A DNA stretch of 40,556 nt from Alphaproteobacteria bacterium (GCA_002400495.2 NVQL02000062.1:1-40556); one strand, 5' to 3'. Numbered from the stretch's first letter, positions 16,184-24,959 are shown. Made by a program: numbers and translations. Notes: generated by a model not told the origin, from the sequence alone.

Positions 16184-17284
16184 ATGACCAAAAATTATGA
16201 CATAGCCATTATTGGTGGCGGTATAATGGGCTGCGCAACTGCTTTGCATTTAGCCCAAGCAGGTATGTCAGTCATATTGCTCGAAAAAGATGACATTGGC
16301 CAAGGCGCATCGGGTGTAAATGCTGGCACATTATCATTGCAAATTAAACGCGTGAAATTAATGCCATACGCCCTTAAGGGCCATCATGAATGGCAAAAAA
16401 TGGGCGATAAAGTTGGGTTTGTTAAAACAGGTGGTTATACCCTTGCTTTTAACGAGCGAGAAGCCAAATTGCTCGAAGAACGAATGAACTTAAAACGCGA
16501 AGCAGGCGCAAATATAGAATTTGTTTCACCACAAATATTACATAAAAATGAACCCAACATCACCAAAAAAATTGTCGCGGTAAGCTATTGCGCTGATGAC
16601 GGCTATGCAAATAGTTCTTTAACCGGCCAATATTACCGAAATTTGTTAAATCATTCCTCTGTTGATTATTTTGAACAAAGCCAAATCATTAAAATCGATC
16701 AATCCGACAAAGGGTTTAATGTCCATACTGCTAACCCACAATATAAAGCAAAGCGCCTTTTGCTCGCGGGTGGCGGGTGGATGAAGCAAGCGGCAGCACT
16801 ACTCGATATTGATCTGCCAATTCAGGCACGCGTGAATACAGTTTCGGTCACCGAGCGCAGCCCTAAATTAATAAGTAACGTGATTGGCCACGCGACAGGT
16901 TTATTGACTATGAAACAAAAAGCCAATGGCAGTATTTTAATAGGCGGCGGCTGGCAAGGCACGGGCACCCCCAATGATGGGCGTGGCAAAGTACATTCCC
17001 AAACCGTCATTCCAAACATTCAATTGGGGCAATATGCCCTGCCCGCTCTATCCGCACTAAGAATCATAAGATCTTGGACTGGCTTTGAAGCCAATGTGCC
17101 CGACTTTTATCCACTTGCCGGTGCCTTGGGTAACGTTCCCAATGCTTATATATTAGGATGTGTTCGTGGTGGCTTTACCATCGGGCCGTATATATCCAAA
17201 TTAATGGGCGATTTTATTCTTGGCAATGAATTAGAATTACCGCTTTTTGACCCAAATAGACAATTTACCCAAACTGGAAAATAA
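16184..17284 (+). CDS. FAD-dependent amine/D-amino acid dehydrogenase, catalytic subunit (HcnC/LhpB-like, DAO fold)
   Basis: DAO-superfamily flavoenzyme, 366 aa from ATG 16184, seven bases after the previous stop. YDIAIIGGGIMGCATALHLAQ is the FAD-binding motif; LLEKDDIGQGASGVNAGTLS follows; the C-terminal GCVRGGFTIGPYISKL is the family's flavin-contacting end. It should oxidise the C-N bond of a secondary or primary amine. The closest functional analogues by subunit make-up are cis-4-hydroxy-D-proline dehydrogenase and opine oxidases. Which of these it resembles most cannot be decided by eye. An upstream in-frame ATG at 16115 lies inside the previous gene and is not used. Confidence 0.87.
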   Translation: MTKNYDIAIIGGGIMGCATALHLAQAGMSVILLEKDDIGQGASGVNAGTLSLQIKRVKLMPYALKGHHEWQKMGDKVGFVKTGGYTLAFNEREAKLLEERMNLKREAGANIEFVSPQILHKNEPNITKKIVAVSYCADDGYANSSLTGQYYRNLLNHSSVDYFEQSQIIKIDQSDKGFNVHTANPQYKAKRLLLAGGGWMKQAAALLDIDLPIQARVNTVSVTERSPKLISNVIGHATGLLTMKQKANGSILIGGGWQGTGTPNDGRGKVHSQTVIPNIQLGQYALPALSALRIIRSWTGFEANVPDFYPLAGALGNVPNAYILGCVRGGFTIGPYISKLMGDFILGNELELPLFDPNRQFTQTGK

Positions 17285-18082
17285 ATGACCTTTCATGTTA
17301 ATAACGACATCGCAAAACGTACCCGCTTGGATGGAAAACTCGCCATAATAACTGGCGGCGGTAGCGGAATCGGCAAAGCCTGTGCAGAAATATTTGCCGC
17401 AGCTGGCGCACATGTAGTTGTCGCTGGTAGAAGTTTAGACAAATTAGAAGTGGTTGCTAAATTAGTGAATGGCACGGCCATTCAGTGTGATGTTTCAAAT
17501 TGGCAAGATGTAGAAAACCTATTCGCACAAGCTTTAAAAATAAACGGAAAAATAGACGTTTTAGTAAATAATGCCGGTGGTCCAGGACCAATTGCCCCAA
17601 TGGCAGATTTAGACATTGAAGCATGGCGCGCCTGTATGGAGGTTAATCTGTTTGGCGCGGTATATTGCATGAAAGCCGCCAGTAAAATTATGTGCGCGCA
17701 AAAAAGTGGATCTATCATCAATATGTCATCATTAATGGGCATACAAGGCTACCCAATGCGCAGTGCCTATTGCGCTTCCAAATTTGCACTTGTTGGCATG
17801 ACAGAGGTTCTTGCCCGCGAAGTTGGTGAGTTTGGCGTTAGATGTAATGTTTTGATGCCCGGCGCCGTTTATGGCGATAATATGGATAGAATATTGGCAA
17901 AGCGCAGTGCCGCAGAAGGCCGACCGACCGAAGAGATTGTAAAAGTAAATTACACAGACCCTGCTGCATTAAAACGTTGGGTAGACCCGTTGGAAGTCGG
18001 TTATGCCGCATTATATTATGCTTCTGATGCCTCATCTGCCATCACTGGAGACAAAGCCAAAATAGACTGTGGTCGGTTTTAA
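17285..18082 (+). CDS. Short-chain dehydrogenase/reductase (SDR)
   Basis: Classical SDR, 265 aa, starting immediately after the previous stop codon. TGGGSGIG (23-30) binds the cofactor, NNAGG follows, catalytic Ser is in IINMSSLMG and the YCASK motif holds catalytic Tyr and Lys. The loop VVAGRSLDK lacks the Asp that would favour NAD and carries Arg/Ser instead, a weak hint of NADP. The C-terminus ITGDKAKIDCGRF departs from the usual xVDGG. It probably oxidises or reduces a hydroxy/keto intermediate of the pathway. Last gene of the plus-strand operon; convergent with the IclR gene, six bases apart. Confidence 0.9.
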   Translation: MTFHVNNDIAKRTRLDGKLAIITGGGSGIGKACAEIFAAAGAHVVVAGRSLDKLEVVAKLVNGTAIQCDVSNWQDVENLFAQALKINGKIDVLVNNAGGPGPIAPMADLDIEAWRACMEVNLFGAVYCMKAASKIMCAQKSGSIINMSSLMGIQGYPMRSAYCASKFALVGMTEVLAREVGEFGVRCNVLMPGAVYGDNMDRILAKRSAAEGRPTEEIVKVNYTDPAALKRWVDPLEVGYAALYYASDASSAITGDKAKIDCGRF

Positions 18083-18088
18083 AAACAA

Positions 18089-18889
18089 TTACGAGTTGGC
18101 AGCATACCCTAACCGTGACGAAATATTTTGAGCGGCTTTTTCGACATTTGGAATGTAAAAACTTTCTATCACATTCATATCAAACGCAGCATTTGGACCC
18201 GAAATGTCAATGGCCGCGACTATCGCGCCATCTTTATCAAATATCGGTGCTGAAATTGATATGCCATCTTTGCCAACCGCACCATAGCTTACCACAACCC
18301 CTGTCTCCACTGCCTTATTGACGGCATCTACCAATTTATTGGGCGTATTGGGCGTTTTGTCGGTCAACTGAGACATTTCGGCATCTTTATAAAGTGCCAA
18401 TAATTTACGGCTGGTAAGATCAGATAACAATATCCACCCCAATGGCGATTGATAAGCAGGCATACGGCGCCCGACATTGACATTGCTTAAATATCCTGAC
18501 TTTGATTGAATACACTCTAAAAACAGCACTTCTTTTGATTCCAATATCGCCATGTGGCTAGAAATCTTTGTTTCATCACGTAATAATTTTAAATCAACAC
18601 GTGCGGTTTGAACCATTTTTTGCGACGCCAAAAATGAAAAACCTAAATTGAGCACCCGCCCCCCAAGTTCAACATCTTGCGAGCCTTTGGCGTTTTGGGT
18701 AAACCCCATATAATTAAGCGTATAGACCAATCTAAATGCTGATGAACGGCTGATTTTCATCTCGCGGGCTAACTCACTGGTTGACATGGGTGCTTCATGT
18801 TCGGCCAATATTTCTAACACCCTTAACCCCCGAAAAAGACCAGGGACAAAATAAGTGTCGTGATTCTTATGTTTCTGAAAATTACTCAT
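18089..18889 (-). CDS. IclR-family transcriptional regulator
   Basis: A 266-aa regulator with an N-terminal winged helix-turn-helix (FRGLRVLEILAEHEAPMSTS, then ELAREMKISRSSAFRLVYTL, about 20-60) and a C-terminal IclR effector domain (about 80-260: HMAILESKEVLFLECI, PAYQSPLGWILLSDL, and the late SISAPIFDKDGAIVAAIDISG). IclR proteins commonly control aromatic-acid and hydroxyproline catabolism. It adjoins the catabolic operon and is the best candidate to bind the repeated site at 4639-4658 and 11350-11369. The ATG at 18889 has AGGTGG upstream. Confidence 0.92.
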   Translation of the reverse strand: MSNFQKHKNHDTYFVPGLFRGLRVLEILAEHEAPMSTSELAREMKISRSSAFRLVYTLNYMGFTQNAKGSQDVELGGRVLNLGFSFLASQKMVQTARVDLKLLRDETKISSHMAILESKEVLFLECIQSKSGYLSNVNVGRRMPAYQSPLGWILLSDLTSRKLLALYKDAEMSQLTDKTPNTPNKLVDAVNKAVETGVVVSYGAVGKDGISISAPIFDKDGAIVAAIDISGPNAAFDMNVIESFYIPNVEKAAQNISSRLGYAANS

Positions 18890-18995
18890 TACCACCTGAT
18901 ATCAATTGGCTATTGCTTAGCTGTATGTCACCCTATTCTATAAAACATTTAAGTTTTTTCAAGGGTCTTTTTATAATCTTCCTTAGTTCAGACGA

Positions 18996-19655
18996 TCAGA
19001 CGAACTCGCCCAATTCTTTAAAAACCTCAGAAATGTGATTTTTTAACTCGGCAACTGCACTAGAAACATCTCCAGCTTTACAATATTGCAGCAGTTTCAT
19101 ATGTTGCTTATGAGCTCGATTTCCTGCTCCAGCCACTAACAATTGCTTGCGGATATAGCGGTCACAATTTGAATGTAGGCTCTTCAATATCTTAATTGTT
19201 TCTTCTCTTTGCGCCGCTTCATATAATTTATAATGAAACTGCCAATTTAACTCTGTCCAACCTTCAATATTATCTTCATTCAAAACAATTTTATCAAACT
19301 CTTTTAAGGCCACTTGGGCATTTGCGAAGTTTTCCGCTGTCATTTTGGGGATTGACTTGGCTATCAAATCACATTCAATTAAAATTCTAAGGTCAAACAA
19401 TTCTTGTGCTTTATCAAAGGATAAGGCCCGAACAATACCGCCTTTATGCGCAACAATATCAATCAAACCATCAGCTTCGAGTTTTAAAAGTGCTTCGCGT
19501 AAAGGAATCCGACTTACGCCTAGCTCCTTAGCTAGTTCATCCTGTCGAAGCGCATGATCAGGCTTATAAAAGCCAGAAATAATCCGTTGCTTCAACAAAT
19601 TAAAAGACTCGTCAGCCAGCGTAACTCGTCTAATTTTTTTTGGATTTCCCACCAT
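18996..19655 (-). CDS. GntR-family regulator, FCD (FadR) subfamily
   Basis: A 219-aa regulator. The winged HTH is LRQDELAKELGVSRIPLREA (about 36-55), followed by KLEADGLIDIVAHKGGIV. The C-terminal all-helical FCD domain includes DLRILIECDLI and the histidines of HYKLYEA and HKQHMKLLQY that usually bind a metal and the ligand. The ATG at 19655 follows GAGGTGAGG. It is divergent from the DapA-like gene at 19858, with the palindrome ATTGTATACAAT between them, so it probably controls that gene. Ligands of such regulators are usually organic acids. Confidence 0.9.
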   Translation of the reverse strand: MVGNPKKIRRVTLADESFNLLKQRIISGFYKPDHALRQDELAKELGVSRIPLREALLKLEADGLIDIVAHKGGIVRALSFDKAQELFDLRILIECDLIAKSIPKMTAENFANAQVALKEFDKIVLNEDNIEGWTELNWQFHYKLYEAAQREETIKILKSLHSNCDRYIRKQLLVAGAGNRAHKQHMKLLQYCKAGDVSSAVAELKNHISEVFKELGEFV

Positions 19656-19751
19656 TCCTCACCTCGTTATTCTGTAACCCTATAGAATATTTTATAACTC
19701 GTGTAAAATTTTATATACAAACAATTTAAGGAGCCACATGACTAATTGTAT

Positions 19752-19763
19752 ATTGTATACAAT
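19752..19763. promoter_or_regulatory. Probable GntR/FCD operator
   Basis: ATTGTATACAAT is a perfect 12-bp palindrome in the 202-base gap between the gntR and dapA-like genes. It matches the TTGTATACAA-like half-site arrangement known for FCD-type GntR regulators such as VanR-like proteins. A related ATATACAAACAATT stretch lies about 40 bases closer to gntR. Confidence 0.6.
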
Positions 19764-19857
19764 GGTGATATTGTCGCCAAATAACCAAATGCTAAACTTG
19801 TTATCGAAAAAATTTGGTTTTATTGCTTTGTCCAAAATTACAAGATAATGGAAAAAC

Positions 19858-20796
19858 ATGACTTCTAAAATATTCACAGGTTGCATGCCTGCACTCATGA
19901 CACCCTGCACCATTAACCGACGCCCTGATTTTGCTGCATTGGTGCGTATGGGCAAAAAATTAATTAACGACGGCATGTCGGCAGTTGTATATTGTGGTTC
20001 GATGGGCGATTGGCCTTTGTTAACGGACGATGAGCGCCAAGAAGGCGTGGCACAACTGGTAAAAGCTGGTGTTCCGGTTATTGTTGGAACTGGCGCCGTC
20101 AACACAGCTAAGGCGATTGAACATGCTGCGCATGCCCAAAAAGTTGGCGCACAAGGGCTGATGGTCATTCCTCGGGTGTTATCTCGCGGCACATCTGTAA
20201 CCGCCCAACACGCACATTTCACAAGCATTCTTGAAGCCGCACCAGATCTTGAATCTGTTATTTACAATAGTCCTCATTACGGTTTTGCAACGCGCGCCGA
20301 TTTGTTTTTTAACATTCGTGCCGAGCATCCTAACTTAGTTGGTTTTAAAGAGTTTGGTGGCCATGCCGACCTGCGTTATGCCGCTGAAACAATCACCAAC
20401 CGCGATGACAATATTGCTCTTATGATTGGGGTCGATACCGCTGTATATCATGGGTTTGTAAATTGCGGTGCGAACGGAGCCATCACTGGCATTGGCAATG
20501 CGCTACCTAAAGAAGTATTACACTTAGTGGCATTGTGCCAAAAAGCCGCAAAAGGCGATGCAAAAGCCCGTTCAAAAGCGCTTGAATTAGAAACGGCTTT
20601 AAGTGTCTTATCTTCCTTTGACGAAGGCGCAGACTTGGTGCTCTATTACAAACATTTAATGGTGTTGCAAGGCTACGAAGAATATAGGTTACACTTCAAT
20701 GAAACTGACATTCTGTCAGATAGCCAAAGAAACTATTTAGAACAACAATTCACTCTTTTCAAAGCCTGGTATCAATCTTGGTGCACTCAAAACTAA
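19858..20796 (+). CDS. DapA-family lyase/deaminase, second copy (possible Pyr4H2C deaminase type)
   Basis: A 312-aa DHDPS-superfamily enzyme, only distantly similar to the one at 13522. Visible: FTGCMPALMTPCTINRRPDF, VVYCGSMGDWPLLTDDERQEG (substrate loop), the catalytic Tyr in SVIYNSPHYGF and the Schiff-base Lys in LVGFKEFGG. The CGSMGDWPL loop and the long C-terminal ALSVLSSFDEGADLVLYYKH resemble proteins annotated as catabolic DHDPS-like enzymes in hydroxyproline clusters of alphaproteobacteria. I recall this from the family and could not check it. It is transcribed alone, with its own GntR regulator. Confidence 0.82.
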   Translation: MTSKIFTGCMPALMTPCTINRRPDFAALVRMGKKLINDGMSAVVYCGSMGDWPLLTDDERQEGVAQLVKAGVPVIVGTGAVNTAKAIEHAAHAQKVGAQGLMVIPRVLSRGTSVTAQHAHFTSILEAAPDLESVIYNSPHYGFATRADLFFNIRAEHPNLVGFKEFGGHADLRYAAETITNRDDNIALMIGVDTAVYHGFVNCGANGAITGIGNALPKEVLHLVALCQKAAKGDAKARSKALELETALSVLSSFDEGADLVLYYKHLMVLQGYEEYRLHFNETDILSDSQRNYLEQQFTLFKAWYQSWCTQN

Positions 20797-20832
20797 TGTT
20801 TATCTGACAAATAACATGAATGAAATAAAATA

Positions 20833-20846
20833 GCAGGCTGGCCTGT
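20833..20846 (-). terminator. Possible terminator of the sugar/ribokinase operon
   Basis: On the minus strand ACAGGCCAGCCTGC forms a short CAGG/CCTG stem-loop followed by TATTTTATTTC. It lies about 20 bases past the ribokinase stop, in the convergent gap with the DapA-like gene. The stem is short, so confidence is limited. Confidence 0.35.
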
Positions 20847-20865
20847 AAAATCATGAACCAGTTCG

Positions 20866-21753
20866 CTATTTAGAGTTGAGATGTTTTTCAAAATGAATTT
20901 TAACTTGTTCAATTGACGGAATAGAATTCGACGCGCCCGGTTTCATCACTTGCAAACCAGCAGCTACACTTGAAAACTCCAAGCAATATTCAATTTCTTT
21001 TCGAGCGTCTAACATCGCCAAAAAATACCCTAAAAATGTATCGCCAGCACCTGTCGTGTCAACCGCATCAACTGCATAGGCATCCACACTTATACTGGCA
21101 CCATCCTTGATATATTCAGCACCTCTTGCACCTTTGGTAATGAGCAGGGTTTGGTTTTTAGGCAGAGAATTAACGTCTCCAATCGCGGCAATTAATTGCT
21201 CACATTCAATTTCATTCACCGACAATAGGTCTATTTTTGGTAAAATAGGTAACAATTTTTCAAGGTCAAATGGCGCGGAAGAATAAGCAATAGAAAGACC
21301 ACGTTTTCTCGCAATGTCAATGCCATATTCAACAGCATTGGTTTCATTTTGCGCCAAAAACCAATCGCGATTCGAAAACCCATTAAGCGCAGCCTCCAGT
21401 TCATTTTCCTTCAAACAATGGTTAGCACCAGCTAACAACACAATTGAATTATCACCATTTTCAGCCACATAAATAATCGCTTGACCTGTGTCTGCTTCAT
21501 TTGTTTTTCTAATAAAATCGCAATCAACACCATAATCAATTAATTTGCTTACAATCCAATCATCATCACTGGATATAGCGCCAAAATGCTTCACATCACC
21601 ACCAGCCATTGCAATCGCAACAGATTGGTTCAACCCCTTACCGCCCAAATATACCGACCTGTTCAATGCTTTTACAGTTTCCCCTGCCAATGGTAAATGG
21701 GAGACTCGATAAACTATATCAAGGTTGAGCGAACCAATGTTAAAAATAGTCAT
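20866..21753 (-). CDS. rbsK: Ribokinase-like PfkB sugar kinase
   Basis: PfkB-family kinase, 295 aa. MTIFNIGSLNLDIVYRV at the start, the substrate-binding GGKGLNQSVAIAMAGG (about 37-52) and the signature VDTTGAGDTFLGYFLAML with the catalytic Asp (about 240) are intact. Ribokinases phosphorylate D-ribose at O5, but PfkB enzymes vary and nucleosides or other pentoses are possible. Last gene of the LacI-controlled ABC operon. Its partner, an ADP-ribosylglycohydrolase-type protein, could release ribose for it. Confidence 0.85.
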   Translation of the reverse strand: MTIFNIGSLNLDIVYRVSHLPLAGETVKALNRSVYLGGKGLNQSVAIAMAGGDVKHFGAISSDDDWIVSKLIDYGVDCDFIRKTNEADTGQAIIYVAENGDNSIVLLAGANHCLKENELEAALNGFSNRDWFLAQNETNAVEYGIDIARKRGLSIAYSSAPFDLEKLLPILPKIDLLSVNEIECEQLIAAIGDVNSLPKNQTLLITKGARGAEYIKDGASISVDAYAVDAVDTTGAGDTFLGYFLAMLDARKEIEYCLEFSSVAAGLQVMKPGASNSIPSIEQVKIHFEKHLNSK

Positions 21754-21809
21754 TCTGTATATTAATTCCTATATATTCTAACGTATTGGCGCACCATTCT
21801 TTGCCGAAA

Positions 21810-22874
21810 TTATATACGATCGCCAGATTCTAAATCAAAAATCATAACACGGGACAAGTCTGGCGCAACATTTATCATCTCTCCTGGCGATAAAGCCACC
21901 CGATCCCGCGCGACAAGAACCAATGATTCTTCACCAAAGCTGAGCATTAAATGGGTTTCAGACCCTGTTGGCTCAATCACATTTACTTTGACAGGCGCTC
22001 CGTTAGAAGCAATATTTAGGTGTTCAGGGCGAATTCCATAGGTAATTTTTTGACCTTCCTTCAAATCCGTATCCAATGGCAAGGGCAAAGACAAATCTGC
22101 AGACAATACCGCGAGAGGTGCGTTTCCTGACAAATCGACCGTTGCTGCCAATAAGTTCATTGATGGTGTGCCAATAAAACCTGCAACAAATACATTTTTG
22201 GGATTGTCATAAATTTCGAGCGGTTTGCCAATCTGTTCGATACGCCCTGCATTCATCACAGCAATGCGGTTCGCCATCGTCATCGCTTCAACTTGGTCAT
22301 GTGTCACATAAACCGAGGTGGTTTTAATTTTTTGATGCATTAACTTTATTTCGGCGCGCATAGCCACGCGTAGCTTTGCATCTAGGTTCGATAATGGTTC
22401 GTCGAACAAATACACTTTTGGGTCTCGAACAATCGCGCGACCCATGGCAACGCGCTGCCTTTGGCCACCCGACAATTGTTTTGGTTTACGCTCTAACAAG
22501 TTCGTCAAACCAAGTATGACCGCAACTTCATTCACGCGTCGTTCTTGCTCGGCCTTTGGCGCCCGCGCCAGCATTAATGAAAACCCCATGTTTTGGGCGA
22601 CGGTCAAATGTGGGTAAAGCGCATAATTTTGAAAAACCATGGAAATATCGCGCTCTTTTGGCGGTAGGTTGTTCACCACTTTATCGCCGATAGAAATGTC
22701 GCCCACCGTGATGTCTTCTAGCCCCGCTATCATCCTCAATAAGGTCGATTTACCGCAACCAGATGGCCCCACCAGAACCAAAAACTCTCCATCTTCTATT
22801 GAAAGCGATATGTTTTTTAGCACTTCGGTTTCGCCGAAAAACTTCTCTATATTTTGAATGTTCACTTGTGCCAT
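21810..22874 (-). CDS. Sugar ABC transporter ATPase (UgpC/MsmK/MalK type)
   Basis: A 354-aa ATPase. Walker A GPSGCGKS (36-43), Q-loop VFQNYALYPH, signature LSGGQRQRVAMGRAI, Walker B VYLFDEPLSNLD and the switch His in YVTHDQVEAMTMA are complete. The last 110 residues form the OB/TOBE regulatory domain typical of CUT1 sugar importers (YGIRPEHL). AAAGGAG precedes the ATG, only 3 bases after the stop of the glycohydrolase gene. It drives the MalF/MalG-type permeases encoded at 24960-26635. Confidence 0.94.
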   Translation of the reverse strand: MAQVNIQNIEKFFGETEVLKNISLSIEDGEFLVLVGPSGCGKSTLLRMIAGLEDITVGDISIGDKVVNNLPPKERDISMVFQNYALYPHLTVAQNMGFSLMLARAPKAEQERRVNEVAVILGLTNLLERKPKQLSGGQRQRVAMGRAIVRDPKVYLFDEPLSNLDAKLRVAMRAEIKLMHQKIKTTSVYVTHDQVEAMTMANRIAVMNAGRIEQIGKPLEIYDNPKNVFVAGFIGTPSMNLLAATVDLSGNAPLAVLSADLSLPLPLDTDLKEGQKITYGIRPEHLNIASNGAPVKVNVIEPTGSETHLMLSFGEESLVLVARDRVALSPGEMINVAPDLSRVMIFDLESGDRI

Positions 22875-22877
22875 TAT

Positions 22878-24947
22878 TTAGGCTCCTTTTGGTGCGGAAA
22901 CGCACACTGTATTCGCTGATGCTGCACCATCTGTAACCATTAGGCCGATGGCTCCGCAAGAAATTGCAACATCTGAAGTGTCTGTAGCAGATAAGATCGT
23001 GTCCCCAGTTACAGCCGTCAAACTTGATCCATTGACAGTAAAGCTGATGGGAATTACCTCGTCAAACGCCACGGGCATATCGGCCGAAGCCAATATCTCA
23101 AAACTGTCATCATACTGGCGTACCAATTCGAATTTTCCTTCACGCGTGACACGTGCTGCATAATAGCGGCGCAGCCCTTGGGCGCGTGCAATAACCCCTG
23201 CACTAGAGCCAAGGTGAACGATCAAATCGACCTCGACAGTGTAATCGGTCCAATCACGTGTGCCATGTAAAATTAGACCTTCACCTCGGTCGTGCGAAAT
23301 GTGAAAACTCTCTGGGAAATGTTTAGAAAATACATCCACACCATTCACCCAAGCGCGGTGCCAAAAATCGCCTACCTCTTCGGGTTTGGTTAATGTCAGT
23401 TCTGGCGTGCCAGACCAACCCATGCGGTCAAGCCTTACTGTTCCGCCAGTTTGGCCATCAATCACCAGCCCCAATTCGGCGATGGGTTGGGCACCCGTGT
23501 CGGGAAGTGTCCAACCCAGCGCGACTTCTTCGCCTGGCTTCAACATTTGTGCTGTGCCAGTGCAATCCACCAAAACATCATTTGCGCCATAATGGCGCAT
23601 CCGTAATGCAACTGATATAGGTGCGTTGTTTTGCGAAGAAGCGATGACACGTGCCGAAACCTTTTGACCGGGATAAACCAAAGGCGTTGCCATCAAGTCA
23701 TAGGTGCGCATCCGAGTGACATCCAGCGGCGCAAACATTGGCGTTGTAGCAACCACTTCGCCACCATTGCTGCTAATCTTCAGGGCATTGTCGGTTGACG
23801 ACAAGGTGCCTTCACCACTGGCCAATTGAAACCCCTGTACCGATCCGGGCAGTGAGAAATGAAATTGAGCACCATCTTTGGGGGCATCAAGCGCAGCCTG
23901 CCCATCCAGCTGCCGCCCAAGGTTGGTAATATAATATGCCATGCGAACAGCGTCATTAATCGAGTTGCCGCCATCAGCCGAAGAAATTAACATCCGATCT
24001 GCAATGGGGCCACGCCAATCTACGCCCTTATCCAAACCGTCAAGACCAAGCATAATGCCGTGCAAACAAGCAACATTACCGGCGTTGCAATCGGTATCCC
24101 AACCCGAAGTGTTGACAATCATCTGGCCTTTTGAAAAATCATCTGGCGCGTATAATATCGCCATGATCATCAATGCATGGTTGGGCATAACATGACAATT
24201 TCCGCTATATTTATCATAGCCATAATTGTCCTGAATTTTTTGCCTACAGTCGCGCCAGTTCGGCATTTCTATGTGCCATTTACGGATATCGGCAATTAAT
24301 TTGGCAATTTTACAGTCTGCAGGAATTTGAGCCAAGCCAGTGTCTAACAAATGGTCAATATCAGCCGATAAAAAAGCCTCTGCTTCCATTGCCGCCCACA
24401 GCATTCCGGCATAGACGCTTTCTCCATCATGGCTCACGCTGCCCGCTTGTTTCGCAAGCTTCGCGGCCAAAACAGGTTTACCTGGCGCCACTAACGCCCA
24501 CCCGTCTATGAATATTTGCGCGCCAATTTGTTCGGCAACCGTAAGGCCATTGATTTCAATCGAACCGCTTGCAGGTGCTGGTATACCGCGTTTTAGGTTC
24601 AACCAGGCGGTATGTTCGGTCGAGTTACCATTGCCACCCCACCATAGGATTGCGCGCTTTTCGACTATATAGTTCAGCCATAACTTGCCAATATCTTCAG
24701 CCGACAAGTCTTCAGACAAATCATAATCCTCTAACGCCCGTATGAATGTAAAAGTGCCCGCCACATCATCATCTGTAATGACCAGAGGATCGCCCAATTT
24801 TTCGTGAACGTAATATTCGATCGACCCGAGTTCTTTCATAATCTTATCATAGGTCCACCCTTCAAAAGGACGCCCCAGATAAACACCGATTAGTTTGCCG
24901 AGAACGCCTGCATAGACGCGCTCTAAATAATCATTTGGAATTGACAT
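22878..24947 (-). CDS. ADP-ribosylglycohydrolase-family protein with C-terminal beta-sandwich domain
   Basis: A 689-aa cytoplasmic protein (no signal peptide). Residues 1 to about 340 are an ADP-ribosylglycohydrolase (DraG/ARH) domain: ERVYAGVLGKLIGVYLGRPF, the metal-binding ITDDDVAGTFTFIRAL, VSHDGESVYAGMLWAAMEAE, and NTSGWDTDCNAGNVACLHG in place of the usual GGDTDTxA. The ligand residues are kept, with one T-to-C change. The remaining ~340 residues look like one or two beta-sandwiches (RTYDLMATPLVYPGQKVSAR; later GLILHGTRDWTDYTVEVDL and AGVIARAQGLRRYYAARV, a concanavalin/DUF1080-like pattern). That suggests sugar or glycoside binding. ARH enzymes cleave ribosyl N- or O-glycosidic bonds. With ABC uptake and ribokinase, a riboside or ADP-ribose-like substrate is likely (inference). 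Confidence 0.82.
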   Translation of the reverse strand: MSIPNDYLERVYAGVLGKLIGVYLGRPFEGWTYDKIMKELGSIEYYVHEKLGDPLVITDDDVAGTFTFIRALEDYDLSEDLSAEDIGKLWLNYIVEKRAILWWGGNGNSTEHTAWLNLKRGIPAPASGSIEINGLTVAEQIGAQIFIDGWALVAPGKPVLAAKLAKQAGSVSHDGESVYAGMLWAAMEAEAFLSADIDHLLDTGLAQIPADCKIAKLIADIRKWHIEMPNWRDCRQKIQDNYGYDKYSGNCHVMPNHALMIMAILYAPDDFSKGQMIVNTSGWDTDCNAGNVACLHGIMLGLDGLDKGVDWRGPIADRMLISSADGGNSINDAVRMAYYITNLGRQLDGQAALDAPKDGAQFHFSLPGSVQGFQLASGEGTLSSTDNALKISSNGGEVVATTPMFAPLDVTRMRTYDLMATPLVYPGQKVSARVIASSQNNAPISVALRMRHYGANDVLVDCTGTAQMLKPGEEVALGWTLPDTGAQPIAELGLVIDGQTGGTVRLDRMGWSGTPELTLTKPEEVGDFWHRAWVNGVDVFSKHFPESFHISHDRGEGLILHGTRDWTDYTVEVDLIVHLGSSAGVIARAQGLRRYYAARVTREGKFELVRQYDDSFEILASADMPVAFDEVIPISFTVNGSSLTAVTGDTILSATDTSDVAISCGAIGLMVTDGAASANTVCVSAPKGA

Positions 24948-24959
24948 AATATTACCTTT

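Noticed and set aside
13522..20796. Naming the DHDPS-like genes dapA
   Set aside because: Both have altered substrate loops and lie with catabolic genes and regulators; a lysine-biosynthesis role is unlikely.
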